In this document: piece by piece, positions 32,168 through 43,400 of the stretch | Position numbering within the stretch: the first letter of the stretch is position 1 | How the letters are laid out: each line of letters starts with the position of its first letter | DNA from: Agathobacter sp. | GTDB lineage: Bacteria > Bacillota > Clostridia > Lachnospirales > Lachnospiraceae | Direction: 5' to 3' | Length of the DNA stretch: 64,000 nt | Assembly: GCA_022775045.1 (NCBI GenBank) | Contig: JALFLB010000031.1 | Location: forward strand, 62,001-126,000 | Position numbers and translations under genes: made by a program | Notes under the pieces: model-generated | Seen by the model: the letters and a program-made list of their open reading frames with translations, nothing else | Told to the model about the DNA's origin: nothing | Database searches by the model: none

Positions 32168-33955
32168 ATGTCAAAATATTCAGTATGGATATCCATAGTC
32201 GTGGGTGCCCTGATGGCGATTTTTTTGATTGTACTGTGTGCCACTGATAAAGTGGAAGTTGTTCAGAGCCGGACTGATCAGGAATATGAACAGGTGGAAA
32301 ATATTACTTGTCGGGAGAAAGAGGATACCGATGCCCCCATAGGAATAAAAAAGGAATACATGTTTACTATTGATGAATCTATGAAATGTGACACAAATCT
32401 TGCTTTTTATACAGTTCATCAGTATGTTGAGGTTTATCTGGACGGGCAATGTGTCTATAGCATGAAGTCATCAGGAAGTAAGCGTCTTGGAAAGACCGTG
32501 GGCAGTAATTGGGTGATAGTGCCAATATACCGGGAAGATGCAGGAAGGGAAGTACGGGTAGAGATTACGCCTGTGTATGAGAGCTTCCGTGACCGGGAAG
32601 TTGATTTTCTGATGGGTTCTGAGCTTGCCATTTACAAAGACCGGTTATCCAAGGATCTTCCACAGCTCATACTTGGATTTATGGCCGTTTTTGTAGGTTT
32701 CATTTTCATTTGTGTGGCAGGCTATAATATTGTTAAGAGGCATCGGGGGCATGGCGTTGCGGTGCTCGGTCTGTTTTCCATGATGATGGGACTATGGAGG
32801 TTGACGGATACCAGATTTACCCCTTTTATTTTTCCAGACCAATCTGTATTATTATTTTATATATCCGTCACGATGTTGATGCTGGGAATGATTCCGATGC
32901 TCAAATGGGCAGAAGAATACTTTTCCACGAAAATCCGTTGGATACTGAATTTATACTGTATAGTGACTGCTTTGATTGCTCTCGTGCAGTTGATGCTTCA
33001 AGTGACAGGAATATGTGATTTACGGGAAACGCTATATGTCACCCATATATGGATTGCAGCAGGGGCAATTACTACAATTGCAATTGCGGTGTATGAACGG
33101 AGAAAATATTCCAGGAAAAGTAAACTTCCCTATATTTGTGTGGCAGGTGTGATTGGCGATCTAGCAGCTTTTTACATCAAAGGAAATTCCTCAGGATTGT
33201 TGTTTTCACTGCTGGCATTCTTTTTATATATTGTAGTGATGGGAATTGCCACCATGTTCAACTATAGTGAGCAGGAAGTACTGTTGGCAGAACAGAATCG
33301 TCAGCTTGCGGAACAGGATCGAGCACTGGCAGAAAAAGAGAGAAAACTTACCCAGAGGCGCATTGCAGCTATGATGAGCCAGATCCGGACTCATTTTATT
33401 TTCAATGTTCTTACGACAATCAGTACCTATTGTAAAACCGACGCCCAAAAGGCGGATAAAGCCCTGATTCGATTCTCCAGATATCTGCGAAAGAATATCA
33501 GGATTATCGAGGAGGAAGGTTTGATTGACTTTTCCATGGAGCTCGAGCAATTGGAGGATTATGTCGCATTGGAGCAGATGCGGTTTGAAGACCGGATTGC
33601 GTTTGTGGAGGAGATAGAGGTGCGGGACTTTCAGATACCGCCTCTTACCATACAGCCAATCGTGGAAAACGCAATCAAACACGGATTGTTGGAGCAGGAC
33701 AAAAGAGGGACGATTATACTTCGTACCGAAAAGAAGGAAAAGGATATCCTGATAACAGTAGTGGACGATGGTGTGGGATTTGAGCCACAGGATAGTGAGA
33801 AAGAGGATTCCGTTGGAATCCGGAATGTACGCTACCGCCTGGAACATATGGTGGATGGCCGCCTTGTAATCGAAAGTGAACAGGGAGAGGGGACAAGGGT
33901 AACAATTAAGATACCGGTAAAGGAGACGGAAAATGCGGGTGATTTATGTAGATGA
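32168..33955 (+). CDS. LytS-type sensor histidine kinase with extracellular and multi-helix sensor
   Basis: The 595-residue kinase has a first transmembrane helix (about 8-25) and an extracytoplasmic beta domain (about 30-165). Six or seven further helices (about 166-362), a coiled coil (about 368-398) and a HisKA_5/LytS-type kinase core follow. The phospho-His is His410 (counting from ATG 32165) in SQIRTHFIFNVLTT. The N box is VENAIKHG and the G box is DDGVGF. The layout is that of 7TMR-DISM-like sensors. A GGDEF protein at 52789 has a related sensor half. GAGGAG lies 7 bases before ATG 32168. It overlaps the response regulator gene by 23 bases. Confidence 0.88.
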   Translation: MSKYSVWISIVVGALMAIFLIVLCATDKVEVVQSRTDQEYEQVENITCREKEDTDAPIGIKKEYMFTIDESMKCDTNLAFYTVHQYVEVYLDGQCVYSMKSSGSKRLGKTVGSNWVIVPIYREDAGREVRVEITPVYESFRDREVDFLMGSELAIYKDRLSKDLPQLILGFMAVFVGFIFICVAGYNIVKRHRGHGVAVLGLFSMMMGLWRLTDTRFTPFIFPDQSVLLFYISVTMLMLGMIPMLKWAEEYFSTKIRWILNLYCIVTALIALVQLMLQVTGICDLRETLYVTHIWIAAGAITTIAIAVYERRKYSRKSKLPYICVAGVIGDLAAFYIKGNSSGLLFSLLAFFLYIVVMGIATMFNYSEQEVLLAEQNRQLAEQDRALAEKERKLTQRRIAAMMSQIRTHFIFNVLTTISTYCKTDAQKADKALIRFSRYLRKNIRIIEEEGLIDFSMELEQLEDYVALEQMRFEDRIAFVEEIEVRDFQIPPLTIQPIVENAIKHGLLEQDKRGTIILRTEKKEKDILITVVDDGVGFEPQDSEKEDSVGIRNVRYRLEHMVDGRLVIESEQGEGTRVTIKIPVKETENAGDLCR

Positions 33956-34748
33956 TGAAAGTATGCTGCTGGAAAATTTCAGGCTGACGGTAGAGGGAGT
34001 AGCGCTGATTGATACACTGCATCTCTTCGGGCAAAGCGAAGAAGCCTTACAATGGGCACGGGAAAATCCTGTGGATGTGGCGTTTTTGGATATTGAGATG
34101 CCCGTGATCAATGGAATTGAACTGGCAAAAAGGTTAAAAGAAACCGATCGGAATATTCGCATTATTTTTGTCACAGCATATGAGCAATACGCACTGCAGG
34201 CCTTCGGAGTGGATGCAATCGGCTATCTTCTAAAACCCTATGAAAGGGAGGATGTGGTAAAGGAATTGGAAAAGGCAGCCTGTGTGCGCCCGCGTCCAAA
34301 GAAAAAAATTGTAATCAATACCATGCCGGATCTGATGATTTTGGTAGATGGAAATCCTTTGCAGCTGGGACATACCAAGCAGGAAGAACTGCTGGCTTTC
34401 TTAGTTGATCGTGGGGAAGTCGGTATTACCGGTGGGGATGCGCTTGCCTGCCTTTGGCCGGATAGGCAATCCGGTGACAGTATATATTGGGTAACCATGT
34501 CAAGGCTTCGGGAGAAACTAAAGGAAGCGGGAATCGATAATTTGATTGGGACGCAGGGCAAAAAGAAATTTCTATGTACGGATCAGGTGGAGTGCGATCT
34601 ATATCAGATGCTTTCCGGGGATGAAGGAGCCATTTCGAAGTATTCCGGTGTGTATCTGAGAAGATACAGCTGGGCGGAGGAGCGCAATGCGCAGTTGTAT
34701 GAAATCAAACGCAGTGTAACTGTTCACTCCGTTGCCAGTAACCCGTGA
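33933..34748 (+). CDS. Response regulator with SARP-like winged-helix output
   Basis: This 271-residue partner of the kinase has a CheY-like receiver (about 1-120). The acidic pair is VDDES, the phosphoacceptor Asp is in VAFLDIEMPV, Thr is in FVTAYEQYA and Lys is in YLLKPYE. The output (about 130-235) is not LytTR. It looks like an OmpR/SARP-type winged helix (TKQEELLAFLVDRGEVGITGGDAL, WVTMSRLREKLKEAG). Such outputs bind direct repeats near -35. The ATG lies inside the kinase gene after GGAGACGG. Target promoters are unknown; the next gene, a giant surface protein, is a candidate. Confidence 0.88.
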   Translation: MRVIYVDDESMLLENFRLTVEGVALIDTLHLFGQSEEALQWARENPVDVAFLDIEMPVINGIELAKRLKETDRNIRIIFVTAYEQYALQAFGVDAIGYLLKPYEREDVVKELEKAACVRPRPKKKIVINTMPDLMILVDGNPLQLGHTKQEELLAFLVDRGEVGITGGDALACLWPDRQSGDSIYWVTMSRLREKLKEAGIDNLIGTQGKKKFLCTDQVECDLYQMLSGDEGAISKYSGVYLRRYSWAEERNAQLYEIKRSVTVHSVASNP

Positions 34749-34786
34749 TTTTTGCATAAAATTTTTGTTAATCTCAGAATATTTTG

Positions 34787-34835
34787 AAAAGCAGGATCAA
34801 AAGTGGCTTGTCACTTTTGATCCTGCTTTTTGTCA
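34787..34835 (+). terminator. Strong terminator after the two-component operon
   Basis: 19-bp perfect arms (34787-34805 and 34812-34830; AAAAGCAGGATCAAAAGTG with its complement), loop GCTTGT, T run TTTTT. Confidence 0.93.
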
Positions 34836-35069
34836 TTGTCAGGAATATAGTTGAAGCTAGTATAGCGATTTTTAATATAACTGACTAATTTAGTAAATTT
34901 ATAGTAAAAATTATAAGATATACAAAAAACAGGCCGAAATGTAAGGATTTTGTAATGGTGGGGATGTTATGATAGGACTAAAGTAGGGGTGAGTGGAAAC
35001 AAAATTCTCAACCGTATAATTTATCAAATCGTTATTGAGATAAAAATGAAACAAAGGAGATGAAACATT
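34836..35069 (+). other. AT-rich upstream region of the giant surface protein gene
   Basis: No gene is seen. TTTAGTAAATT/TATAGTAAAAATT is a near-direct repeat with about 11-bp phasing (34890-34915), which could be a response-regulator box. A TATAAT (about 35016) lacks a clear -35. The AAAGGAGA ribosome site is at about 35053. Confidence 0.4.
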
Positions 35070-38000
35070 ATGAAGAAAGGAAAAACATTTACACGCCAGG
35101 TGCTGGCATGGATACTTAGCTTTACCATGATGCTGTCTATGGCACCAGTGTCTGTATTCGCGGAAGAAAATGCAGAGAATACCGGATGCAGCCACATCCA
35201 TGACGAGAACTGCGGCTATGTGGAAGCCGTTCCAGAAGTGCCGTGCGACAAGGACTGCGTTGATACGGACGATGATGGCGTAATAGATCATGTGGAGGGC
35301 TGCGCCTACACTCCGGCTGTAGAGGGACATGAGTGTAACCATGTCCATGATGAGAACTGCGGCGGACTGGCGCAAGAGGAGCCAGATGAAACCGAAGCAG
35401 GAATTTCAGAAGAATTGAAGGCTTTACAGGAGCGCATCAACGCCCTGCCGACCGGCGATGAGTACAAGGCGATGACTGAGGAGGAGCAGGAGGCTGTCTA
35501 TGAGAGGGCAGCGGCTGTTTCTGAGGCATATATTGATTTGTCAGAGGAAGATCAGGACAAGCTGGATATCACTAGAATGGAAGAACTGTTTGCAGTGATA
35601 AATGAGGGGAATAAACCATATAGTGGCACAGTTAATTTCTTAAATTCCGGATATCCATACGGCAAAGCCATGGACAGCAGCTACATTACACTGGTAATTG
35701 AGGCAGAAGGTTCAGCCACTTCCTTTCAGTGGCAGGTGGCGGACAGCGAGACAGGCTCCTTTACCGATATCAGCGGAGCCACTGCAAGTACATATACTTT
35801 TACGCCTACCAGCGGAAAATGGTATCGCTGCGTGGTAGACGGAACTGAGAGCAAAGCGGTAATGGCGGTTAAGCCAGGAAGCGATGGACGGACATGGACA
35901 AAACCATACTCCAGCTGGTATATCAGTAATGGGGCAATGGCATATATGGTAAGTGGTACGATATTTGATGCAGTCGGACTGTATACAAAAAACGGCACCG
36001 ATTATATGTTATGTACCAGCTATAACAGTTGCTGGTATATGTACAGCAGCACTTCGGCAACTCCAGATGCAGTAGGCTATGGTTCGGCGACAGCAGGTTC
36101 ACTGGATACTTTAAGAGTTTCCTTTGATGAGAAGGATGACTACAATGTTATTTTTGAGGCTGATCTGGCTGACGGTCAGCAGGCATTTTCCTTTGGCTGT
36201 GACACGCAGCTGGGAAACAGCACGACAAGCGGTAGCTACTCGGATAGTGCGGCGTTGAATGCTATGGTAAAGAATGGTGCGCTGCAGCAGGTTGCCATGA
36301 TTGGTGCGGGCACAGTAGAAGGAGCAGCAGATACGGATCCGGCCTTTGTTATAGCACCCATTGATCCGGTCAGCAGATTCTGGATTGGTGACTTTAGCTC
36401 CAGACAGGCCTATGCTTATAATACTGCTACCAGCGTGTCTGGGGTGAAGGCATCAGAGACCATAGATGGGGTGAATGTGGTAACGTTGTTGGAGGGAGCT
36501 GATTCCGGCATGACCATGTCCTGGATGAACATTCCCAGCGGAGGAACGGTCAAATTCCGATTCAGCGTGGGTGACGTGGCCCACACAGGTGCAGTCAGCG
36601 GTAAAGTTGACTATGAAAAGGAGATGTTGACCGGATTAGATCCTAATACATCGTATACCATTACGGATGGAGGCGGAACTACATATACTGTTATCACAAA
36701 CGAAAATGGAGAGATTCCACTCTCCGGCACGGATCAGGGCGGGACGTCCTATGATTTTACCGGTCAGAAAATTACAATCGCAAAAACAGACAGTGAGGAT
36801 ACCCCGGCTGAAATCGAAGTCAGCGACCGCCCTGACACCCCAGATACACCTTCGGATTTGGAAGATGAGGGCAATACTCCAACAGTGGATGCAAACATCG
36901 AAATTGTGGAGCTTACCACAACTTCTGTAACTATTTCACCAAAAGCGGGACAGCAGTATGCCTATTCCATTGATGGTACGAATTGGATGACTCTTACCAG
37001 CACAAATACAGATGAGAATGGAAATTATGTTATTGCAGGGTTGTCTGAAGGGGCAACCATACAAATTCGGACTCGTGTGTCTGCGACCAGCGACAGACCG
37101 GCATCCCAGTGGTCAGATCCAAAAGATGTTAAGTTGAAATCCACAGTAAAGGCTTCGGCGGCTGGATGGAGCGGCAATTATGACGGTGATGTGCACAGTA
37201 TTTCGGTTACAGTGACTTCCCCTGCGGAAGGAGCAACCATCACATACAGCAGCACAACAGGAGAAAATTACAGTGAAAGCAAACCTGAGTTTCGAGCAGT
37301 TGGGGAATACACGGTGTACTACCGTGTTATAGCAGATGGTTACTATCCTGCTTATGGCTCAACTACAGTAAAAATCGAGCCTAAGGAAGTAGAACTTGAA
37401 TGGAGCAACACAGCCTTTACCTACAATAATAAGCCGCAGAAACCGAAGGCGAAGGTGACGAACCTCGAAGAGGGAGATGAAGTTACTATAATTGTAAGTG
37501 GGGAGAAAAGTAACGCAAACACCAGGGAAGAGTTGGACAGCGAAAACAGTGGTTATACTGCAACTGCAGTCGCACTGGAAGGCACTGCAAAGGAGAACTA
37601 TAAGCTGTCAGATATAGAGACAGACAACCAGAAGAAGTTTAAGATTTATCCGAAGAAGATTACGGCTGCCATGGTGAACGCTGCCACAGCATACACCTAT
37701 ACAGGAAGTATAATCTCTCCGACAATTTCCCTTGAGGATTACGTTTCCGGCATGGACGGAAAGCTGGATAAGAAAGTTCTCGTAAAGGACAGTGATTACT
37801 CATTTTCCGGGACTACATTGGCCAGTGAGGTAGGAAGCTATGCGATAACTGTAACCGGAACCGGCAACTATACAGGAACGGTGGAAGTGGAGTATAAGAT
37901 TACGGACAGTTCTGCGCCAACGGGAACCATTCAGGTTACAACCAGTCAGTGGAAGAGCCTTCTGGATGCCATCACCTTTGACATTTTCTATAAAGCAAGA

Positions 38001-40385
38001 CAGACCGTGACCATTACGGCAGAGGATGAGGGAAGCGGCGTTGACAGGATTTATTACTATCTTACCTCAAGAGGTGAGGCTGTGGATCAGGAGACACTTG
38101 CAGCGCTGCCGGATACAAAGTGGACGGAGATTTCCAATGGCGGAAGCTTTACCATTGATCCGGATAACAAGTATGTGATTTATGCAAAGATTATGGACAA
38201 GTCCGGCAACGTGACCTTCATTTCTTCCAATGGAATCGTTTTGGACAAGAGCGCACCGATAGTTACCGGAATCGAAAGAAACAAGACTTACTGCAGTGAT
38301 GTGACCTTTGCCGTTTCGGATGCAATCGGACTTGCATCCGTCAAGATTGATGATAAGGAGCAGGGCGTTGGCGGAAGCTACACTATCGAAGCTGCCGGTG
38401 AGAGGAAGACCCATATCATCGTGGCAGGGGATACCGCAGGAAATAAAACAACTTACATCATTGCCATCAATGCAGACGGGGAGCACAGCTTCGAGCCTTG
38501 GAATGTGGTTACACCTGCAACCTGTGAACAGAAGGGAATCAGAAGTCATACCTGCTCGGCCTGTGGGTTTGTGGAGACAGAGGAGATTCCTGCACTGGGA
38601 CATGATTATAAAGCTGATGCAAATGAAGATGCCCATTTTGTATGGATTGCAGAGAAAGACGCAGAGGGTATCGTGACCGGCTATAAAGCCACGGCATATT
38701 TTATTTGTAATCGTGATTCCAGTCATACGGATAAAGTACAGGAGTGTATCGTAACACGTGGAGTTACGAAACCAGCCACGGAACAGGAGGAAGGAACCGT
38801 AGTCTACACGGCGACTGCAACCTATAAGGGCAAGGCTTATTATGCAACAAAGACAGCGACATTAGCGAAGCTGACGAAACTGGATGATCCAGCTGCGGCT
38901 GTTAACAGCAGCATTTACACTTCCACCAGTGTGGCAGATAATGCTCCGGCTACTACCATAGGGGACGAGCTGGATGTTGATCTGGCAAAAGACCTGATGA
39001 CACCGGCCGAGGAAGCAAATTATAATAATGCCAAAGTGGCAACGGATATTACCTTGTATCTGGAAGTACAGAACATCACAGGTGCTGTTGCCCCAGAGGA
39101 AACACAGAAGGTAGAAGCGCAGATAGCAGACCTTGTGACCGAAAAAATCAATACCGACGCTGATGTGGAGGTAGAGACAGGCGCAACCTATCTGGATCTG
39201 TCCATGTACAAAAATGTAAAGACCAAAGAAGAAACGCCTGACGGTAAAATGGTTGGAACAAGCGATGATACGACCCAGATCACGGATACCGGAAAGGAGA
39301 TTACCATCACAGTGAAAGTACCATCGGATATTCCGAAAGCTGCAGAAGGCTTCACCAGAACCTACACCGTGGTCCGCGTGCATGAAGGAAACGCCCAGGC
39401 ACTGGATACACAGCAGAGTGGAAATCTGCTGACCTTCAGTACCAGCAAGTTCTCAACCTATGCCATCACTTATGTGGATGTAAAGAATGCACCGGATAAT
39501 CCGCCATCCGGCGGGGACAGCGAACCGGTCATCATTCCGGTTGATAAAGTCAGCATCACAGCAAATAAGGATGAGATTACCAGGAAAGAAGAGAGCGTAC
39601 AGCTTTCCGCAGTTGTTGAACCTGCCAATGCAACAGAAAAAAAGGTGACCTGGATCTCCTCAGATCCGAAGGTTGCAACCGTTGATGAGAATGGAAAAGT
39701 GACCGCTGTGGGAGACGGAACCGTAACCATTACAGCAAAGACATCGAATGGAAAGACTGCAACAATCACAATCACAGTCACAACAGAGTCCGGCAGTACG
39801 GACATCAAGCTGGACACCAGCTACCGCACGCTTCGTCTTCGCATCCCGACTACCACAAAGACAACAAACGTGCTGAAATGGACAAAGGTAGCAGATGCCG
39901 ATGGCTATGTGATCTATGGAAACCAGTGTGACACCAAGAAGCACAGCTACAAGATGGTGAAGAAGGTCGTTATCAAGGATCATACGACAACCACCTGGAC
40001 GGACAGGAATTTAAAGTCCGGCACCTATTATAAGTACTACATCAAAGCTTATAAGCTGGTGAACGGTAAAAAAGTATGGCTGGCTAAATCAAAGGTAGTG
40101 CATTCCACCACCACCGGCGGAAAATACGGGAATGCAAAGACTGTGAAAGTCAACAAGACTGCAGTTTCTCTGACGGTTGGAAAGACCTTTGCAATCAAGG
40201 CAGAGCAGGTCATCAAAGACAAGCCGATCGATGAGCATCAAGATATCAAGTTTGAGAGCGGTAACACGAAGGTCGCGTCTGTAACCGGCAAAGGTGTGAT
40301 CAAAGCAAAGAAAAAAGGCACCTGCTACATCTACGTATACGCACAGAACGGTATGTATCAGAGGATCAAAGTCACTGTAAAGTAA
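35070..40385 (+). CDS. Giant secreted multi-domain surface protein, 1771 aa
   Basis: The protein has a signal peptide (about 1-31, AxA-type end VFA). Then come two CxHxHDENCG motifs (C-SHIHDENCGY and C-NHVHDENCGG) around a Cys/Asp-rich loop, a helical acidic region (about 110-180) and an Ig-like domain (FQWQVADSETGSF). MBG/YDG-type and fibronectin-like modules follow, with a SHTCSACGFVETEEIPALGHDY segment of the kind common in clostridial surface proteins. Near the end is an Ig-like group 2 domain (VTWISSDPKVATVDENGKV). The last 195 residues are shared with the protein at 40493. There is no LPxTG, so anchoring is unclear. It may act in adhesion. Confidence 0.88.
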   Translation: MKKGKTFTRQVLAWILSFTMMLSMAPVSVFAEENAENTGCSHIHDENCGYVEAVPEVPCDKDCVDTDDDGVIDHVEGCAYTPAVEGHECNHVHDENCGGLAQEEPDETEAGISEELKALQERINALPTGDEYKAMTEEEQEAVYERAAAVSEAYIDLSEEDQDKLDITRMEELFAVINEGNKPYSGTVNFLNSGYPYGKAMDSSYITLVIEAEGSATSFQWQVADSETGSFTDISGATASTYTFTPTSGKWYRCVVDGTESKAVMAVKPGSDGRTWTKPYSSWYISNGAMAYMVSGTIFDAVGLYTKNGTDYMLCTSYNSCWYMYSSTSATPDAVGYGSATAGSLDTLRVSFDEKDDYNVIFEADLADGQQAFSFGCDTQLGNSTTSGSYSDSAALNAMVKNGALQQVAMIGAGTVEGAADTDPAFVIAPIDPVSRFWIGDFSSRQAYAYNTATSVSGVKASETIDGVNVVTLLEGADSGMTMSWMNIPSGGTVKFRFSVGDVAHTGAVSGKVDYEKEMLTGLDPNTSYTITDGGGTTYTVITNENGEIPLSGTDQGGTSYDFTGQKITIAKTDSEDTPAEIEVSDRPDTPDTPSDLEDEGNTPTVDANIEIVELTTTSVTISPKAGQQYAYSIDGTNWMTLTSTNTDENGNYVIAGLSEGATIQIRTRVSATSDRPASQWSDPKDVKLKSTVKASAAGWSGNYDGDVHSISVTVTSPAEGATITYSSTTGENYSESKPEFRAVGEYTVYYRVIADGYYPAYGSTTVKIEPKEVELEWSNTAFTYNNKPQKPKAKVTNLEEGDEVTIIVSGEKSNANTREELDSENSGYTATAVALEGTAKENYKLSDIETDNQKKFKIYPKKITAAMVNAATAYTYTGSIISPTISLEDYVSGMDGKLDKKVLVKDSDYSFSGTTLASEVGSYAITVTGTGNYTGTVEVEYKITDSSAPTGTIQVTTSQWKSLLDAITFDIFYKARQTVTITAEDEGSGVDRIYYYLTSRGEAVDQETLAALPDTKWTEISNGGSFTIDPDNKYVIYAKIMDKSGNVTFISSNGIVLDKSAPIVTGIERNKTYCSDVTFAVSDAIGLASVKIDDKEQGVGGSYTIEAAGERKTHIIVAGDTAGNKTTYIIAINADGEHSFEPWNVVTPATCEQKGIRSHTCSACGFVETEEIPALGHDYKADANEDAHFVWIAEKDAEGIVTGYKATAYFICNRDSSHTDKVQECIVTRGVTKPATEQEEGTVVYTATATYKGKAYYATKTATLAKLTKLDDPAAAVNSSIYTSTSVADNAPATTIGDELDVDLAKDLMTPAEEANYNNAKVATDITLYLEVQNITGAVAPEETQKVEAQIADLVTEKINTDADVEVETGATYLDLSMYKNVKTKEETPDGKMVGTSDDTTQITDTGKEITITVKVPSDIPKAAEGFTRTYTVVRVHEGNAQALDTQQSGNLLTFSTSKFSTYAITYVDVKNAPDNPPSGGDSEPVIIPVDKVSITANKDEITRKEESVQLSAVVEPANATEKKVTWISSDPKVATVDENGKVTAVGDGTVTITAKTSNGKTATITITVTTESGSTDIKLDTSYRTLRLRIPTTTKTTNVLKWTKVADADGYVIYGNQCDTKKHSYKMVKKVVIKDHTTTTWTDRNLKSGTYYKYYIKAYKLVNGKKVWLAKSKVVHSTTTGGKYGNAKTVKVNKTAVSLTVGKTFAIKAEQVIKDKPIDEHQDIKFESGNTKVASVTGKGVIKAKKKGTCYIYVYAQNGMYQRIKVTVK
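39801..40385 (+). repeat. C-terminal module shared by the two giant proteins, copy 1
   Basis: About 194 codons encode a fibronectin-III-like part (TYYKYYIKAYKLV) plus an Ig-like tail (GTCYIYVYAQNGMY). The same module ends the protein at 40493 (43938-44527), in the same order and almost the same length. Confidence 0.85.
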
Positions 40386-40492
40386 GACCGAAATAAGAAA
40401 CATATTTGCGTGATAGAGGAATATTCATAGGCTAATCTGCTTTTGGCTTAGACATTTATCGTGATGGTGAAGCAGAAAGAGAGGTACTTGCA

Positions 40493-43400
40493 ATGAAAAA
40501 GAGAACAATGAAAGGTATGATGATGAGACGGGTGTTTTGCAGCGCGATGGCGTTTGTCATGGTGTTTTCTTCGCTGGTTCTTCCACAGGGAGAGATCACT
40601 GTGTATGCGGAGGAAGAACAGTCAAAAGAGCCGAACATTGACACTTGGACACCCGGCGGGGGAGTCGATAATGGAACAACAAGTCCATCAGCTATTATAG
40701 CAACACCGGCAGATGTCAGCTCTTATAAAGCAACGCAGATTGAGAATGGAGATTTTAAAGAGATACCTTGGGAAGACTTTGTTGTAAACGGAGTCACATA
40801 CACGAAAGGGAGTACATCCGGGTCCGGAAAAATAACGGAGTCATTTCCTAATGGTGTTGGTGAGGGATGGAATACTACTGAGATCCAGCCATATAGAGGT
40901 AATTTGTTTGAAGTTTGGCCTACCGGCAGTCCGCTTGATCCAAATGAAACGCAAAAGGGCAGCCAGGAAGTAAATGGTGATTATTATATCGAAATGAATA
41001 CAACCAATCCGGCATGTTTATATCAGGATCTGGCGACACAGGGCGGAGATGTAATTAAATGGACCTTGCAGCATGCAGCCAGAAACAAGCATGGATTTAA
41101 CGAACAGAGAATGTATGTTACGATTGGGTCGCCTGAAATAGGAGCTGATGGAAAAATTGTTGCTGCTACAGGAATCGGTATTGTTTCCAACAATCAAATT
41201 GTTGATGGTATCAACACAAATATCCGAGAGGAAGGCAAGGCCGAATATCGTTATAACGGGATCACAACTGGAGCAGGAGTTACTGCTTTTGTAAAATCGG
41301 AGAATGACTTAGAATATTTGTCAGTCCAGAAATCGGATACTGAGTGGCACACTGTGACCGGTATCTATGTTGTTCCGCAGGAGCAGGATATCACGCGTTT
41401 TGCTTTTTGTGCGGATGCATCATCAAAATCGGATTCGGATAACCTGAATCATCTCTCTGGAGGTAATTTCCTTGATAATATTACCTTCTCCACTTTGATC
41501 GGAAGCCTGAAGGCAACCAAACAGGAAGATAATACTGTGAAGGTTACAGGATATTGGGGCGACAGCGATGAGACAAAGAAACTGATCGTTGAATTTGGGG
41601 ATAACAAGACGGAAAACGTAGATATGTCTAACGTATGCGGTAAGTATTTTGAAATTACGATTCCCAAAGAAATGATTGGTGAAGCAGAGAAAGTCTCTGT
41701 TTATCATGAGGATTACAAGACAGCGACGAAAGTAGTTCCGATCACACATGAACACACATGGACTTATGAGGCGGGAACTGGAAATAATGAGACTAACAAA
41801 ATATACGCATATTGCTCCGATAATAATGATCATACATGCTCTTATCAACAATCAAGCGACACAAAGGTATATTTAACACTCGCTGCTCCTGATACAGTCT
41901 ACACCGGCGAAGCATACAAGCAAGCGTGGGTATCAAACTGGTCGATCACGGATAGTGGTCTTGCTGCGAAACCGGAGATCAGATATTATTGTTTGAATGG
42001 TAGCAATGAAACAACGTTAACAGGGGAATCTAACGGCGGAGCAGCATCTGTGGGCGCAGCACCAAAGAATGCAGGTCGTTATAGAGCAGAGATTACGATC
42101 GCGGACGGAACAGATTCCAGCTCAATCGTTACGGCAACGAAAGATTTTACCATCAGTCCATTAACCATCGATACGGTTGCTTTTACAGAGCCAACAGCAA
42201 TTTCGGGCAGTGTACCGTCAACGACAATAACGACAGCTGATAATGCATTTTATACCGGTTCGCTTAGCTGGAATTCTTCACACGGAACATTTGTTTATAA
42301 CGAGACATATAAGGCAACAGTAACAATTACGTTAAAAGACGAAAATAAAAATGGTTGTAAATTTGTAAGTTCGATAAATGCTCCCAGTGGATGGAGTGTG
42401 AAGTCAGTGAATGATGGTGTAGTTGTACTTACGAAGGACTACAAAATCAAACCTAAAATTACATCTGTGACAAAGCCTGATGTTGTCACACAACTGCAAA
42501 ACTTTACCACACAGGCTGCTCAGCTCGCTGAACTTCCTGCATCAGTTGCAGTAACAGTGGAGGACGGAAGCAAAACATCCATGGCTATCGATTGGAAATT
42601 GAAGGACAATACCACATATTCAAATGGGTCACAGGCGGAGAATACCTTTGTGTGGTCAATTAGATCATCCGAATATACAGGTTACGATACAAACGGAAAG
42701 ACTTTGAAAGGTGAAATCAAAATTAAAAACCCTTCCCATCCACCGCATAGATGGATTTTCGAAGGTCAGGAAAAGCAGCTGAGTGCCTATTGCGCATTAG
42801 CTGAGGCTGCGGGATGTACCTACGACAGTGCCAATAAACTGACACTCACGCTTAGTGCTTCGGATATGACCTATACCGGAAATGCTTACACCGGTGCATC
42901 TATTTCCACGGAGGGACAGAGCGCATGGACGGCAGCAGGTCTTGAGATACCGACGATAAAGTATGAAGGGGATACAGGCACTAATTATCCGCTTTCTGAT
43001 ACAGCACCGACAGCGGTAGGAAACTATAAAGTTGTGATTTCAGTAGGAGAGGGGCAGGCAGAAGCTGCATTTAAAATTACATCCGGTGAATCCGGCAGTG
43101 GCAGCGGCTCCGGTGGATCCGGCAGTAGCGGATCCGGCAGCAGCAGTTCCGGTGGTGGTTCTGGTAGCGGTGGAAGCTCTGAGAGCGGCACAAAGCCCAC
43201 AACACCGACAGAAAGCTTTGAGATCCCGGTTAAAAATGAGAACACCGTGAAGGTGGAAGCCGAGATCAAGGATGGAACTGCAAACGTTTCCGAGATCACA
43301 AACGAAACCATTGAAAAGGTCGTTAATAACAAGGATGCAGAGTCCAAGGTGGATACGATTACCATCGATCTCTCCGGCGCGAAGCAGGAGGTGACTGGTG

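Noticed and set aside
38067..39383. Long minus-strand ORFs (219 and 173 codons) within the first giant gene
   Set aside because: They are shadows of a repetitive, codon-biased gene; no promoter, ribosome site or homology was seen.
43086..43190. Gly/Ser-rich stretch as a mobile or satellite repeat
   Set aside because: It is in frame and encodes a flexible linker between domains; codons vary and it has no terminal repeats.
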